This document shows positions 63,707 to 64,000 of a DNA stretch of 64,000 bases, piece by piece (position 1 is the stretch's first letter; every line of letters starts with the position of its first letter). This stretch comes from Glo-17 sp964637835 (lineage in GTDB: Bacteria; Krumholzibacteriota; Krumholzibacteriia; LZORAL124-64-63): the NCBI GenBank assembly GCA_964637835.1, contig CAZWYF010000004.1:1-64000 (forward strand), read 5' to 3'. The translations under genes were made by a program, and so were the position numbers. The notes beneath the pieces were generated by a model. It was not told where the DNA came from. It saw nothing but the letters and a program-made list of their open reading frames with translations, and ran no database searches.

Positions 63707-64000
63707 CCCAGCGCCCGGAGGTGCGCACCGAGGAAGTGCAGTTCGACCTGCGGGGCATCGACCAGGTGGCGCTGTGCGGGCCGGCGGACCAGAACCTGCG
63801 CCGCCTCGAGCGCCGGTTCGACGGCACGGTCTCCGCGCGGGGCGACCGTCTGCGCATCGTGGGGCCGGCCGACCAGGTGCCCCGCATCCGCGACGTGGTG
63901 GCCGATCTGCTGGAACGCGTGCGCCGCGGCCAGCGTATCGACGCGGTCACGGTGGACTACCTGCTCGCCAGCGGCGGCGAGGAGGAGCCCGCCGCCGAGC
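63703..64000 (+). CDS. PhoH family ATPase, N-terminal fragment (runs off the right edge)
   Basis: The first 99 codons of a PhoH-like protein. It overlaps the aspS stop by four bases (ATGA). The visible part is the KH-like N-terminal domain of PhoH: VQFDLRGIDQVALCGPADQNLRRLERRFDGTVSARGDRLRIVGPADQV and RIRDVVADLLERVRRGQRIDAVTVDYLL. The P-loop ATPase domain lies beyond the window. In many bacteria phoH precedes ybeY and a 7TM-HD gene, and works in RNA metabolism; the translational coupling to the two synthetase genes fits that. Confidence 0.85.
   Translation, partial: MTQRPEVRTEEVQFDLRGIDQVALCGPADQNLRRLERRFDGTVSARGDRLRIVGPADQVPRIRDVVADLLERVRRGQRIDAVTVDYLLASGGEEEPAAE

Overview
The window is a high-GC, densely coding chromosomal segment from a Gram-negative bacterium. 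Its character points to the FCB superphylum: several large secreted proteins end in a FlgD-like Ig module of the type used as a C-terminal sorting domain, there is a PorV/PorQ-type barrel protein, a short RpoD lacking region 1.1, and an LpxH-like lipid A phosphatase. Eisenbacteria- or Krumholzibacteria-like lineages fit best; this placement is inference from gene content. No rRNA, tRNA, CRISPR array, insertion sequence or phage gene was recognised.

Layout. 1-7,222: a partial exported protein, a Na+/dicarboxylate symporter and a beta-propeller (BNR) secreted protein on the minus strand; divergent to them an NfeD-protease/slipin membrane pair; then a guanine deaminase. 7,223-12,335: a 19-heme c-type cytochrome fused to a membrane cytochrome-b-like domain, and a Big_5 lipoprotein. 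12,336-17,235: HD phosphohydrolase, a second BNR protein, exported MsrB, and a dockerin-like secreted protein behind the strongest promoter in the window. 17,448-20,674: a DUF1015-serA-serC operon for serine biosynthesis. 20,976-27,639: two large secreted metalloproteases (M36-like and M6). 27,719-34,061: a same-strand cluster of btpA-like, rmlA, rmlB, a B3/4-domain gene and an unusual gamma-glutamyltransferase/M28 aminopeptidase/PDZ fusion. 34,058-36,833: CDF metal exporter and long-chain acyl-CoA ligase; divergent mutY. 38,155-44,775: a regulatory block (Rrf2 Fe-S regulator, RlmN, NtrC-type response regulator, small secreted peptide, TPR-GAF-AAA+ sigma54 activator). 44,776-45,689: a long structured non-coding stretch. 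45,690-53,274: lipoprotein, DUF4384 protein, an M6-family pseudoprotease and a PorV-like protein. 53,271-58,546: LpxH-like hydrolase, an acidic coiled-coil protein, HtrA protease, primary sigma factor, M23 peptidase. 58,689-64,000: YbbR protein, PhnD-like binding protein, then hisS-aspS-phoH with overlapping start/stop codons.

The main themes are export and envelope maintenance (sorted proteases, HtrA, M23, slipin/NfeD, lipid A) and housekeeping (tRNA charging, serine, dTDP-sugars). Promoters read well by eye: many genes have TTGnnn, a 17-18 base spacer and TAnnnT, often with a TGC extension directly before the -10 box. The most unusual items are the GGT-M28-PDZ fusion, the M6 pseudoprotease, the 19-heme/cytochrome-b fusion and the structured intergenic region at 44.8-45.7 kb.
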